DNA from: Paulownia fortunei
Lineage: Eukaryota; Streptophyta; Magnoliopsida; Lamiales; Paulowniaceae
Direction of reading: 5' to 3'
Length of the DNA: 64,000 nucleotides
Assembly (NCBI GenBank): GCA_019321725.1
Contig: CM033121.1
Coordinates: forward strand, 16,943,723-17,007,722
Shown: positions 24,978 through 36,730 of the stretch, one piece after another
How the letters are laid out: each line of letters starts with the position of its first letter
Position numbering within the stretch: the stretch's first letter is position 1
Translations under genes and position numbers: made by a program
The notes under the pieces: model-generated
What the model saw: the letters and a program-made list of their open reading frames with translations, nothing else
Database searches by the model: none
Told to the model about the DNA's origin: nothing

Positions 24978-25865
24978 AAGTCATGGGAAACACCTAACAA
25001 GTGTATCATGACTACTTGGACTTTGATGAAATAGCAAGTGAACCTATTTCAATTACGAGTATTATACACGTAAGGTCCTTTCATCAACTAATCTCCTGAT
25101 TAAGTCTAGGGCATGGATTAATAGTCAAAACCCTTATTGCTCAATAACTATGATTCCATTTCAAGTTTCAATGACTCATCATGAATCGTTACAAAAGCTC
25201 ATCTAACATTCATCCTGCCTTGACCAAGGACTTCTGAAGTATGAACTTTGAAAACATAGGAGATTCACTTGTTCTGTCAGACAAGTGACGGATCCTTTGT
25301 TGACCACTCATTAACCTCCATACATATCAATGCAATATCCAGCATATCCCCTTTGAGATTGTCAAGCAATCAAAAAATACATCAAAATGAAACACGATAT
25401 GTATAAGGCTACCATGGTGCCTCAAGTTAAAGGACTAATCGTATACTATCGTAATATGAAAATTCTTATTTTGACAAACAAGTTTCCAATTAAGAATTTC
25501 CAGTGGGCCTGTTCAGTATACTTGTTTTCTAATAAGCACCCGCATACATGCACTAGCGTTACTACGCCAATGTCCATGGAGCAAGACATCATTCTCATGT
25601 GAGCTTGCATTGTATGCGTGAGTCTATTGGGCTACTCGATGTCCCTTCTCAAAAGACCATTGACTCGAAACTAATTTAAGACCATTAAATACATGACCAT
25701 GCCCCGTAGCTAAGTTTGGTCTAGGGACTTTATCTAATTACAAGAAGCAATTAAAAATAAAGAAATTTTCCTTTTTATTAATATGATTTGAAAAAGATTA
25801 TTTTTATAAATACAAGAGTATAAAAGATACACAATCTAATTGGCACGTCGATAACTACTCTAACA
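24978..25865 (-). repeat. Copia 5' LTR fragment
   Basis: It aligns with 22850-23760 and keeps the canonical LTR start (TGTTAGAGTAG on the minus strand). The rest of this LTR and most internal sequence are missing at the 24977 junction. Confidence 0.85.
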
Positions 25866-25870
25866 TGTTC

Positions 25871-26350
25871 AAGACCTTTGAATAGTTCTGTCCTTATATA
25901 GCTCAACCATATGTATCCATTTCCTCTTAATGGGTTGATCAGCCTGTCATCAATCAGTAACCAGCGAGGCCTATAAGACCTGATATTCCTCATGAACCCA
26001 GCTCAGATTTAGCCTAAGTAGGCCTATTAAAATGGGATAATTCCATCCCATATCAACTAGTCCCCCCTACTCTGTTTGAGCAAGGATTGATTGGACAGAG
26101 TAAGTGATTATTGCATGAATTTGATCTGGAATGGTTTTACTTCCATAAACTCCACTGCCCATCACTTCAGCATTAAATGTGGCACACTTCATAGTTCACG
26201 CTCATCATGATGCATAAAAGCCCACGCTTAATTTGAATTTGAAAAGGCAATTGTCATTCTAACTGCCAAGTCAGACTCATCCATACATGTGTTCATCATC
26301 TACCACTCAATCATTGGTTCCAATCAAAGCACCCTGCTATCTTCTTTTTA
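25871..26350 (+). other. Upstream region of reading frame at 26643
   Basis: Non-coding and less repetitive than its neighbours. It includes a CCAAT-like cluster (ATTGGTTCCAATCA near 26312-26325) and leads into a TATA box at 26354. No LTR end was recognised. Some of it could be promoter DNA of the following reading frame. Confidence 0.4.
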
Positions 26351-26353
26351 AAC

Positions 26354-26362
26354 TCTATAAAA
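26354..26362 (+). promoter_or_regulatory. TATA box of the accessory reading frame
   Basis: CTATAAAAG in the context AACTCTATAAAAGCCC, with inverted CCAAT motifs about 35 bases upstream. A pyrimidine-rich leader with AAACCCTAG near 26415 follows. This is the layout of a plant RNA polymerase II promoter; use is not shown. Confidence 0.55.
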
Positions 26363-26642
26363 GCCCATTCCTTCATCAGTTTCATTCTTTATGCACTTGG
26401 ATTTTCACACAAAAAAACCCTAGCTTTCTTAAAGAACTTCCGGACACCTATTTTCGGCTACCTCTGGCCCTATCTTCCACTTACCTTCGTCGTTTAATTC
26501 TATTTTTTTGCTAAATGGGTATGAAGTTATACCTTTTCTTTTAATTCTATAGTTGAATCAACATCTTCCCTTCAAGTTCCCTCTCTTTTTATCTTGTGTT
26601 ATATATTTTTTATCATTTTTTACAACTCTACAACCTTCAATC

Positions 26643-27609
26643 ATGTCCGATTTATATGATACACAATTCATTAGATCCATTGGTGGTCTCCCATCTTCCT
26701 CTCCTATCTCTACAAGATCAGGGAATAGCTCTCCTAATTTATCCCCTGACCGAATAGGAGAACAACCTACTTTCGTGGAGTCCCCTTATCTTAATTCTAG
26801 GGCTGAACGTCTAGTTCAATAGCCTTTAACCCTTGTGGATGAGTTAAGTGATCAACTTACCATCTATAAGGAAGTTTATCCTAGTACTTCTGCAGCTTTA
26901 GCTGAACCTTTGGATCCCTTCTCTAGGCCTAACTCTCCTCTCCCAATAGCCCTTCCTATAGATACAGTTATAATAGCTGCTCTAACTAGTACTTCATCTT
27001 TACTAGAGCTTTCCCCTTCCAAGGTTTCTCGTTAATCCTTAGAAGATCTATGTTTTTACTTCGACATTTCCATTGATTATACACTCGTAGAGCTGAGCCC
27101 GAATCTAGGGTCAGACCTACCTCCTTCAGGTCATTTAGCCTTCTTTATAGACCAGTTAGAGGTTGGTCTAAGTTTCCTAATTCCTCAACTCTTTGCTGAT
27201 ATATTTATAAAATCAAAGATTCTCTTGAACCAATGCATCCCAAATGCCTTCCAACACAGAGCCAGTTTTTCCATGGTAGTTGCTTATCAGGGAATTGAAC
27301 CTATGGCCAACCTATTCCATTTCTATTTTCAGATCAGGACTTTAAGCCCTCACCAATTCTACATCACTTCTAGGGGCCAAGCCAATTTTTTTACTAGAGC
27401 TCCATCTTCAATCAAAAATTGCCAACTGAGTAATTCACAAAAGCTGAACTATGTGGCTCTCAACTACTCTAAGGTATATTAATCATAATCCTTTACTTGA
27501 ATAGCTTGAAACTCAAATGGATATCTGACTGCATCTATTATTTTTAGACTACTGTGATGCTGGCAGAGCTTATTTCTGAATGAAAGGCTGGAACTCTTTC
27601 TTCTGCTAC
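26643..27609 (+). pseudogene. Gypsy-type accessory protein resembling the 'putative gypsy type transposon' domain family (N-terminal part)
   Basis: From ATG 26643 (MSDLYDTQFIRSIGGLPSSS) one frame runs 277 codons to about 27473, broken only by TAG at 26820 and TAA at 27033; both fit C-to-T change in a Gln codon. The first 130 residues are Ser/Pro-rich. After residue 135 come ELSPNLGSDLPPSGHLAFF, DQLEVGLSFLIPQLFADIF and LNQCIPNAFQ, which recall the plant family Pfam calls putative gypsy type transposon (PF04195). That match is from memory. AAG at 27471-27473 is followed by GTATAT, and TATTTTTAG ends at 27547: a plausible 74-base intron. The next exon, in frame (TTVMLAELISE, then TGA), is cut by an LTR at 27610. 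Proteins of this kind are known as accessory genes of Tat-type gypsy elements; their function is not established. Confidence 0.6.
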
Positions 27610-29901
27610 TGTAACACCCCTTAACCTAACTACAAAACCTAAACAAGCTAATACAGTTAAGTCAAGAATTGTTAACTTTTCATCAATACTAGAGTTATGA
27701 TTTTAATAAAAGTTCCCCTTTTTGATTATAAGAGAAAGAACTTGAATTCATTTGTTGTTTCATTTCATTGTAGACACACCATATATATAAATCAAAATTG
27801 AGTACATCTGTTTACAAAACCATAACAGAGCAGCTTATTTAAAAATAAAATAGAGTTTTCAAAATAGATTACAAAACAGCTCGAAGCATGGCATATGAAC
27901 AAATCTCTGTCCGGCCGCTCTAGAAACCCAGTTAACCTCTAAACCTATACATTTCCACCTGAATCACATGAATCTAATGAGCTAAAGGATCAGTAAGGTG
28001 AAACTGATGCAATAAAAAATAACATACATGCACATCTCATAAATCATTAAATGCATTATTCAATTTAATAACTTTCATTCATAAATCATTTTTTAGGGCC
28101 CTTGAAGTATGGTACCTAACTAATAGCGATAGAGTGTGGCTTTCGGAACCTATTCATAATGATTGGCCAATAAGAGAAATAATACCGGGTTTCCTTACTT
28201 AGTCTTTCAACCTTAGGTATTAGCCGTACTATATCTTATTCATTGTGACTTTCCTATACCAATTTTTCAACCTAAGTATTTGCCACCATTTGTTGGGTCC
28301 GTCGGTCCCTCCTGCGTCCCTTGTCTACCTGACCATCAATCAAGTATAATACTTTCTTTTCAAAAAACCTCATTATATTCTTAATAGTATCATGCTTCAT
28401 GAACCATAAATGCATCAAACATTACGTCATTTGACAAATAATGACAATCACATTAAAACATGAACAATATTATATGATTCTTGTGATACAACAAATGAAA
28501 GTTTCAACTTACCTCAAGTCCACTTTGTTCTAAGTGAAAAGGTCAATCTCTTTGGAAGATAGAATGTGTTAAAGGCCTACCATAATCAAATCACGTACCT
28601 TTCAATATCTTTTTAATAAATCACATAATCTATTTTAATTAAAATCATATACACTTTTGAATCTTTTGTAAACAATTACATATAAATTACATGACCTAAA
28701 AAATAACGCATACTCCATATATCACTACTAATTCAAGATATTAAACTTTAGGGCAGTCAATAAATAACTAATAATCCAAACATAAATATTAGGACATCCC
28801 CCAAAACTTGAACACAATCTAAAATAATATGAGTAAATTCGATTCTAACTTAAATTAATTCTAACCATCAATTAAGAAAACTAATTGCTATTGTTCTCAA
28901 TAATTCATAGGAACTTCCAAACACAATATAAACATTACAAGATTAATAGAAATAAGTAAATTAGGTATATTTCATAAGATAATTAATTTTGCTAGAAACT
29001 AGCTTAGTTTTGGCTTCAACTCTATCCCACTTAAGTTTTCATTCATACAAAAACATAATAAAATATGTAACCATCCAAGATACTATAAATTCATCATAAA
29101 AAACATTGAAAAAGAATATACCTTGATTAAGTTGGAATCAAACTTCAAAATTAATGGTTTTCAAGATTAAAAGGGTATAAACTTGTTGTAGTTTGTGTTT
29201 TGTGGAATCCTATGGATTGAATTCAATTTTTGTGAGTATGATAGTGTATAAATTTGGGAGAAACTTGGAGGAGAAGGCTTGGTCATTTTTTAGGAGCTTC
29301 CATAAGAAAATATGACTAAAATGACTTTTTTGATATTTCAAAGAGAGTTAAGTGGAGGGTGATGATTGGTTGCATCATGCTTGGTGTCTTCTCATGCCAA
29401 AAGCCACATTTGTGGGCTAGGGAGATTACAAAAATTGATGCTTTGGTGTTATAATTAAGTGCAATACAGTTTAGAATGATTTCATGCAACCTAGTCAACC
29501 ACCCAATCAAATTGCACCATTTTGCATACTTTTAGTTCTTAGCCAAATGTAACATATTTTAAGCAAATATTTAGGCAATTAATCACTTTAGAATGTAACA
29601 AGTATGGAGTAATACAAATAATTCATTTCACGACCATTCAACACATCAATCTTCCTCAATAGAGATACCGAGCTTTTCACTGCAAAAAGGCACTTAAGGA
29701 ATATGTTAAATCAAGAAACAAAAGTTTGATCTCATATTTCATGCACTAATGCATGTTAAATCATAACTGGAGCATATAATAATTATTCATGTTCGTGCAA
29801 TCATGCTATTTGTATGCCATAATTCAATTTACACATTGATTAGATGCATATTCATGCAAGATGCTTATTATTGGCTATGTAGGAGAGAATTGGGTATTAC
29901 A
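27610..29901 (-). repeat. Complete gypsy LTR, type C
   Basis: This 2292-bp LTR runs from TGTAACACCCC at 27610 to GGGTATTACA at 29901. It matches 15774-16404 plus 19289-20050. Flanks are GCTAC on the left and TAAAT on the right, with no TSD. Left is the accessory frame, right a gypsy protease that starts mid-domain, so at least one side was lost by deletion. The frames at 27225-27482 and 29316-29510 do not belong to it. Confidence 0.8.
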
Positions 29902-31270
29902 TAAATTCTCTATCTTTGGTATTCTAGCATTTGTATTATTTGATTTTAGAGCTACACACTCATTTATATCCACTGAGTATGTGAAGAGGTTGGGTAGGGT
30001 ACCTGATACTGTTGAAGTCAGTTAAAATGTGATAATTCCTTCTGGAGATTCAAAACAAACTAACCATGTTTTAAGAGATTGTGCTATTCCCATTGAGAAT
30101 AGAGAACTCTATGCTGATTTAATTGTATTGGCCATGAATGACTATGATATAATTTTGGGTATGGATTGGTTGTTAAAGTATCGTGCTACTAAAGATTATC
30201 AGAGAAAGGCAGTGACTTTTCAACCACTTGGAGAAGAATTGTTCACCTTTATTAGAATCGTAAAAAGCTCCGAATTCTCAATTATATTAGCATTGAAAGC
30301 ACAAAGATTATTGGATAGTGGTTGTGAAGGATATTTGGTGAGTTTTATGAGCATTGAAGAACAACACCATCTGATCTTTAATGAAATGCCAATTGTTCTG
30401 GGTTATCCAAAAGTATTTCATGATGATCTTCCTGGATTACCACCAGACTATGTGAGAGTTTGTTATTGAACTAAATCTAGGAACACCTCCAATATCTAAA
30501 GCTCCATACCGAATGGCACAAGTTGAGTTGAAAAAATTGATGATACAAATACATGAATTATTGGATAAAGGTTTTATCAGACCTAGCTTTTCACCATGGG
30601 GTGCACCAGTTTTATTTGTACATAAGAAGGATGGTACAATGCGACTGTGTATAGATTATCGATAGTTAAATAAAGTTACAATCAATAATTAGTATCCTCT
30701 ACCTAGAATAAAAGATTTATTTGATTAGCTCCAAGGTGCATTTATATTTTTAAAAATTGGTCTGTGATCTGGATACCATCAACTGAAAATAAAAAGAATG
30801 ATATCACCAAGATAACATTCAACATAAGATATGGATATTATGAATTTTTGGTGATGCCGTTTGGGTTGATAAATGCTCCAGTAGCTTTTATGAATTTGAT
30901 GAATCGAGTATTTAAAAATTTTCTTGATAGATTATGTTTATTGATTATATCCTGATTTACTCTAACACAAAAGAAGACCATGTAAACATCTAAGAATGGT
31001 TTTAGAGGTTCTGAAGGAGAAACAACTATAAGCTAAATTTTAGAAATGTGAATTTTGGTTAGATTGAGTGGTATTTCTGGGACATGTAATTTCAGGAGCA
31101 GGAATATCTGTAGATCCAAGTAAAGTAGAAGGTATTAATAGTTAGCCACAACCTATTAATCCTTTAGAAGTACGAAGATTTTTAGGTTGAGCTAGATATT
31201 ACCATAGATTTGTGGAGGGATTCTAGAAGATAGGTTCTCTTTTGACATAATTAACCAGAAAATGTGCGAC
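29902..31270 (+). pseudogene. Element B protease and reverse transcriptase, broken
   Basis: Protease begins LAFVLFDFRATHSFISTEYVKR near 29920-29985; the active site FDSGA of relatives is FDFRA here, so Ser and Gly are lost. YDIILGMDWL at about 30143-30172 is the protease C-terminal motif. The linker to RT is at 30300-30540. [23 protein letters not shown] near 30570-30640, RLCIDYR, then [30 protein letters not shown] at 30845-30940. The FIDD catalytic box after it is destroyed by an indel. Many TAG codons. Not functional. Confidence 0.85.
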
Positions 31271-32619
31271 ATTTAGATGGACAGATGCTTGTAAGAAAAG
31301 TTTTTAGGAATTGAATAAGAGGTTAACTTCAACTCCTATTTTTTCTATTCCATCAGGTACTAGAGGCTTTGTGGTTTATAGTGATGCTTCAAAAAATGGG
31401 TTGAGATGTGTATTGATGCAAAATGGTAAAGTAATTGTATATGCATCTACATAGGTTAAAGAGCACAAAAATAATTATCCTACACATGATTTTGAGCTTG
31501 CTGTAGTGGTGTTTACACTTAAGATATGGAGATATTATTTGTATGGTGAACGATGTGAGATATATAATGATCACAAGAGCTTGAAATATTTCTTCACCTA
31601 AAAAGAGAAAAAGATTATGACTGTGTTATTAACTATCATCTTGGTAAGGCTAATGTTGTGGCTGATACATTGAGTAGGAAATTAACACAAAATAACGTAG
31701 CTATAGCTTTGACTCAAAATCTAGACTTAATGGAGCTATAGAAAATGGATGTAGAGATTGTACAACAGGAATTAGTAGAGGCCAAATTTATAGCTTTGAC
31801 ACTCCAGTCGAATTTGATTGATAGAATTCAACAAGGACAACAAGTTGATGAATATTTTACTAAAATGATGAAATATATTACTTTAGGAAAGTCTTCTTAT
31901 TTTCAGATGTTAAAGAATAGTATTTTGTGATTCCAAAAAAAGACTATATGTACCTAATGTAGACAACATTCAAGAAGATATTTTGGCAGAGGCACAATCA
32001 ACACCATATTCAGTGCATCCAGGAGCTACAAAAATATATAAAGATTTGATAATGCATGATTGGTGGCAGGTATGAAAAGAGATGTTGCTCAATTTATAGA
32101 ACAATGTTTAACATGTCAACAAATAAATACAGAACATCAAATATCAGCAAGAACCTTGCAACCTTTATTTATTCCAGAATGGAAATAGGAAATAATTATT
32201 ATGCATTTCATGTCAGGATTACCCAAAATAATTAAAGGTCATGATGCTATTTGGATTATCGTTGACAGGTTAACTAAATTTGCTCACTTTCTTCCAATTT
32301 GTTTCACCTATTCCAATGACCATTATGCACATATATATATATATATATAGGAAGTGGTCAGACTTCATGGTGTACCACTATTTATTATTTCTGATAGAGA
32401 TTCAAGGTTTTGTTTGTGTTCTGGAAGAGTTTATATAAGGTATTAGGAACACAATTATCTTTCAGTACTGCATATCATCCCTAGACTGATGGACAATCAG
32501 AGTGAATAATACAAACATTAGAAGATATGCTTAGAGCTTGTGTATTAGATTTTCATGGTCAATGGAGCAAAATTTTACCTTTAATTGAATTTTCTTATAA
32601 TAACAGCTATCAACCTACT
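31271..32619 (+). pseudogene. Element B RNase H and integrase, broken
   Basis: RNase H: YSDASKNGL at 31378-31404 keeps the first catalytic Asp; then MQNGKVIVYAS, and the HLGKANVVADTLSRK-like motif at about 31637-31680. Integrase: zinc-finger region (CLTCQQINTEH) near 32105-32140, the first Asp region near 32205 (mutated), then FSTAYHP-stop-TDGQSE at 32463-32505 (DDE glutamate). An (AT)n run at 32326-32350 lies inside the core. The domain stops at 32619 where element A inserted and resumes at 42771. Confidence 0.85.
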
Positions 32620-32624
32620 ATTGG
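32620..32624 (+). repeat. Left target-site duplication of element A (ATTGG)
   Basis: ATTGG here and at 42766-42770 flank element A exactly. In the unbroken relative the same integrase codons read ATTGGAATAGCTCC. Confidence 0.95.
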
Positions 32625-34743
32625 TGTGATACCTGAGCCACTTACTACTCACATGGCCAAATATGATTCATGCATTACATGTTAATTGCATGCTATTTGC
32701 ATTGATATGACGTCGTATAATTTATACGGAATTTTTAATCATTAAAACTTAATTTTGAAGCTCTCACACGGTATTGATTATCGAATCCCCTAACCTAAGT
32801 GGTTGATTTTGTATTGAGATAAGAAAAAATTGAGGTACCAACATAGTGAATAGTGCTAGATTACACATGGTAACCTTAGGAGTTCGAAAGGTGTCACCGA
32901 AAAATTTATAAAAAGTCGGTTCGATCATGAATTTTAATATTATATGTATATTTAAATCATACACTTGGGACAACTAGACATACAATATTAATAGGTTCAT
33001 AGATTTGTAACACTATCAGTGAACAAACTTATCAATCGGGCAAGAACCGATGATTTTCGGGTGAAGAACCTAATAAACGAATATAGGAATTAGCTATGGG
33101 AATAAATGGTAATGAAGATAGGTTGCAACCAAATAGGAATATGTGAGACACATAAGATTAGGGCTGCAAGATAAGCGAAAAAATCATATTATACCATTAC
33201 ATGCCACCTCAACCTTATGCCACCTCATGCTTAGACTTATCAAGCTAGCACCTCAACTTATTCTTCACTCTTAAGCTAACAGCCATGACTTGAACCTTAT
33301 TCTAAACCATTTAAGCTTCTAAATACATGGAAAAATATCTCTAAATAAGTCCTAAGTGATTCCAACCAAAAAAGGAGGCAAAACAAGCAAAGGGAAGGAG
33401 AAATAACCAAGTTCAAGTAGAAAATTGTGCAAGGTGAGCTTAACCTACGGATTTGGCATGACTTTTGTATTTATTTTGAGGTTTATTGGCTTAATAAACT
33501 TTGAATATTATTTATAAATGTGTTAGGATGTTATTAGATAGGCTTTGATGCATAAAGAAAGGGTTTGTGGTTGAAAATATTTGATAGAAAATACTTGTGC
33601 TAGAAACTATCACCTTGTTGTAATCTTGTGTTTTAGGCTTCAAAAATGTATGGTATGTTGAATAAAACCTGTAATTATCATCATATACATGTTTATATAT
33701 GAGTTAAGAGTATTGGAATGAATTTTGATTGGTGAGAAATTGAAATAGAGAATGATATTGGAGAAACACTCAAACTGCCAAAGTAGCAAAATCTGTTTTG
33801 GTGTGCTGTGAAGGAGACTGAATTAGGGGAGCTAAATCCATTAGTTTTGGCAAGAATATAACCTGGTTGTCTCTTTGTATATATTATATAAGTGTGGTAA
33901 AAAGTTGGGAGAGATTGAATAAACGTAAGGGTGCCAAAACCATTAATGTCATGAAGTGCGTAAAACTGTCACAGTAGGAAAAATCTGTTTCACTATGCTG
34001 TGAAACGAGCTGAACTTGGGAAGCTATATCCGTGAGTTTTAGCAATTATATGACATGGTTACATTTATATACATGTTATCTAAGTGTGGTAAAAATTTGG
34101 GAGTGATTGGATATGTTTAGGGATATCAAAATTATCATGCAACTAAATTGGATAGCAAGTAAATATGAAAATGTGAATCTGTCCCATTTGATAACTTAGC
34201 ATATTTCAACCTAGACATGTTGCTATTGAGTGTTAACAATTAGGTACATGATATTAGAGTTATAATAATTCAATTATATGATGTTTACATGTATCTAAGA
34301 TGAGAAATTAAGGTATTGGAAGGACTAGATTGGGTTCTAGTTTGTAAAACCTAGATAGCTTGGTGTTTAAGGTTTTAGTATGATATTTTATGCTTTCAAC
34401 TTGTCAAATTGGGAATGGTGCTTGATGTTGGTAATATTACAGGCTATTTTACATCTAAAATTAGAGGAGAACAATAAACAAATCTAGACTAAGCCACCAA
34501 CCAAGTGAAAGGTAAGTAAAGATTCATTTGCAACTACAATGCATAGACATAGTAGATGTGTGGATTATATGTAATATCATAAATCATATGTGCATAGTAG
34601 AGGGCTCTCAATTGAGCATACATACATGGGCATTGTCATTGGCATGTGCATGCATCATATACGCGCATTGTGATAAATCTTGCATTGCACGACATGATTG
34701 TGAGAAAGGAAAATATTTGCTCACCACTACTAGTGCACCGAAG

Positions 34744-34830
34744 CATGCATGGATTTGTATAGTTTTATGCATGGATTTGCAGGTTCGCGTGCATGGATTT
34801 GCAGACGTATGAGTATGCATGGATTTACAT
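34744..34830 (+). repeat. Variable ATGCATGGATTTGC units in LTR
   Basis: Four units with spacers of 10-14 bases in this LTR. The solo LTR (17030-17130, complement) also has four; the 3' LTR (about 42060-42080) has one; LTRs at 55390-55460 and 61735-61805 have diverged sets. Confidence 0.8.
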
Positions 34831-35294
34831 GCTTATATGATTATTAGCCATTGGATTATGGCGGTGTACAGAGTTCTTTTCCGGTGGATGGGATAGTAGT
34901 GTTGGTTAGGGGCCTAAGAAAGAAATAATTTTGAGATAAATATTTTGATGCATAAAATTACATTGTGGGCGTAGAATGTTGAGATGCATGACTTGATATT
35001 GTGGATTATTCTTTGACATGCATAATCATTACTTGCTGAGCGTTAGCTCATATAGTTTATGCATTGTAGATGAGTACGACGATACTTGAAGCATCTTTTA
35101 TTGGCTGGGCGGTGGTTGGAGCTCCTGAGGTGTGTGAGAGAGTGTGTACATGGATGACGACTTGTTAGGCTATTTTGTTGGCTTGTTATAGTTTGAGTCT
35201 GTTGTATTATATTTTTAGACTGGTACTATTTTTCGCTTTTAAAACTTTATTGTAAATAAGTATGTAAATATTGGGTCGTTGTAGGTGTTCTATT

Positions 35295-35306
35295 TTTATA
35301 TAAATA
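35295..35306 (+). promoter_or_regulatory. LTR TATA box
   Basis: TTTATATAAATA lies about 180 bases before the LTR end. The same motif stands at 42527-42538 (3' LTR) and, on the minus strand, at 16561-16573 and 61257-61271, so it is conserved across LTR types. Likely the element's transcription start region. Confidence 0.55.
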
Positions 35307-35488
35307 CCGATCCTGCTATATATATGACATATGTTAGAAAGTATTTTAAATAAGGTTGTGCATGTAAGAAGTGATTTATCTTTTCTTAAAGTGTTACAAA
35401 AAAAAATATATTCCATGTATGCACACAGGTTCTATCATGTCAAATTATAATATATATCTAGTTGTGTAGTAATGGGGGTGTTATAGAG

Positions 35489-35500
35489 TGGTATCAGAGC
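35489..35500 (+). promoter_or_regulatory. Primer binding site, initiator Met tRNA
   Basis: TGGTATCAGAGC, the standard plant initiator-Met tRNA primer site, three bases after the 5' LTR. Confidence 0.95.
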
Positions 35501-35656
35501 CCAAGTCTTGATTCTATAGACTGTCCATGTACATGATCTTAAAACTTGCGGAGCACAGCCACGCTAGTAAGTTTTATATTATCATATATTGCATTGCATA
35601 TTCCATGAATTATATTAGCCATATGTTGTCAAACTTGTGTAAAATAGCGCTGCAAA

Positions 35657-36730
35657 ATGGTGAGAACTCGTGGTGAGAGCAGTGGTGGTGCCAGAGCGCA
35701 AAGAAATGAGACACCCGCCCCCAGTTAATGATCTAGATACCATGATTAACTGATTAACAGAATTGATTGAACGACAGTCCGAACAAATTCAGCAACTAAT
35801 TCGATAGAGAGATAATGGCGAGTAACCGCAGGTGGAGGTAAACCAACAGCGGGTAGACTATATATATATGGTGGGAGAATGATTTAGGAGGCTGGATCCC
35901 CAAACATTTGAGGATGCGATTGATCCTACCACTGCAGAGGACTGGTTGAGGACCCTAGAAAACATGTTCCAGTATAGCAGGGTGCCAGTAGAGGAGAGGG
36001 TAATGTGTGCCACTTTCATGCTTCGTGGTAGTGCAGGCTATTGGTGGGACATGATCAGCAGCATAGAGGACATTACTACCATGAGTTGGGACAGATTAAA
36101 TGAGTTATTCCAAAATAAATATTTCACGACCCCAGTTCGCATGATGAAGATGAATGAGTTTATACAACTGCAACAAGGAGCAATGACTATTAAGGAATAT
36201 ATTCGTAAATTTGAACAACTGTCTAGGTTCGCTATGCACATGGTTAGCATTGAAGCACTTAAAATAGAGAGATTTTTGGAGGTTTGAGGCCAAAGTTATA
36301 CCGGGATATGAATATGGCGGGTACTAAAGGGGTGACATTTTCATAGGTGGCTGAGAGGGCACTAGTAGCAGAACAGGCTGAATTGAGAATCGCTCGTGCA
36401 CAAGAGGCTCGGCAGTAATTCAGACAGCAGGGACAGAGATGGACTGTGGGGCAAAAGAGGCCAGTCTAAATGCAGAGGTCAATCCAAATACAGAAGCCAG
36501 GATTTAAATTTCAAGGAGAACAAGACCAACAACAAGAAGGTCAAAATAAGAGGCCATGGGTCAAATAAGAAAAAGCACCGATGCCAGAAGCTATGTGTTA
36601 GAAATGTGGTAATCAATATACTAGAGGCTGCTATATAGATACCAGGACGTGTTTTTGATGTAGAATACTAGGACATATTGCTAAATTTTGCCCAGGTAAA
36701 CAAAATCAGACCAGCCAAAAGAATGTACCA
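35657..36730 (+). pseudogene. Element A gag, broken
   Basis: ATG 35657 opens MVRTRGESSGGARAQRNETPAPS, closed early by TAA. The capsid core follows: FRRLDPQTFEDAIDPTTAED near 35884-35943, then AEDWLRTLENMF, a 113-codon open stretch (35946-36287) with MLRGSAGYWWDMIS and IKEYIRKFEQLSRFA, and the region after FLEV in another frame. A zinc knuckle C-x2-C-x4-H-x4-C at 36650-36691 keeps all four metal ligands but has TGA in place of a residue between the first two cysteines. Gag forms the particle and binds element RNA. The minus-strand relative starts gag at 58631 with nearly the same N-terminus. Confidence 0.88.

Larger units (their letters stand above)
21622..25865 (-). mobile_element. Ty1/copia element, internally deleted, with flush TSD
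   Basis: The element is bounded by TGTTGGGTTTG at 21622 and ...ACTCTAACA at 25865, flanked by TGTTC on both sides (21617-21621 and 25866-25870). Minus-strand order: 5' LTR fragment (24978-25865), RT C-terminus and RNase H (23772-24977), polypurine tract, 3' LTR (21622-23760). Primer site, gag, protease, integrase, most of RT and over 1 kb of the 5' LTR were removed by one deletion joining RT to mid-LTR at about 24977 (shared CAAGT). Confidence 0.88.
32625..35485 (+). repeat. Element A 5' LTR
   Basis: It starts TGTGATACCTGAGCC at 32625 and ends GGTGTTATA at 35485 (canonical CA mutated to TA). It has four ATGCATGGATTTGC-type units at 34744-34830 and a TATA box at 35295. The segment 33791-34093 is absent from the 3' LTR but present in the solo LTR at 16405-19283, so the 3' copy lost it. 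Confidence 0.92.

Noticed and set aside
34528..34812. 94-codon frame with repeated Met/His/Gly motifs
   Set aside because: Lies in the LTR over the ATGCATGGATTTGC units; the solo LTR copy at 17030-17130 does not keep it.
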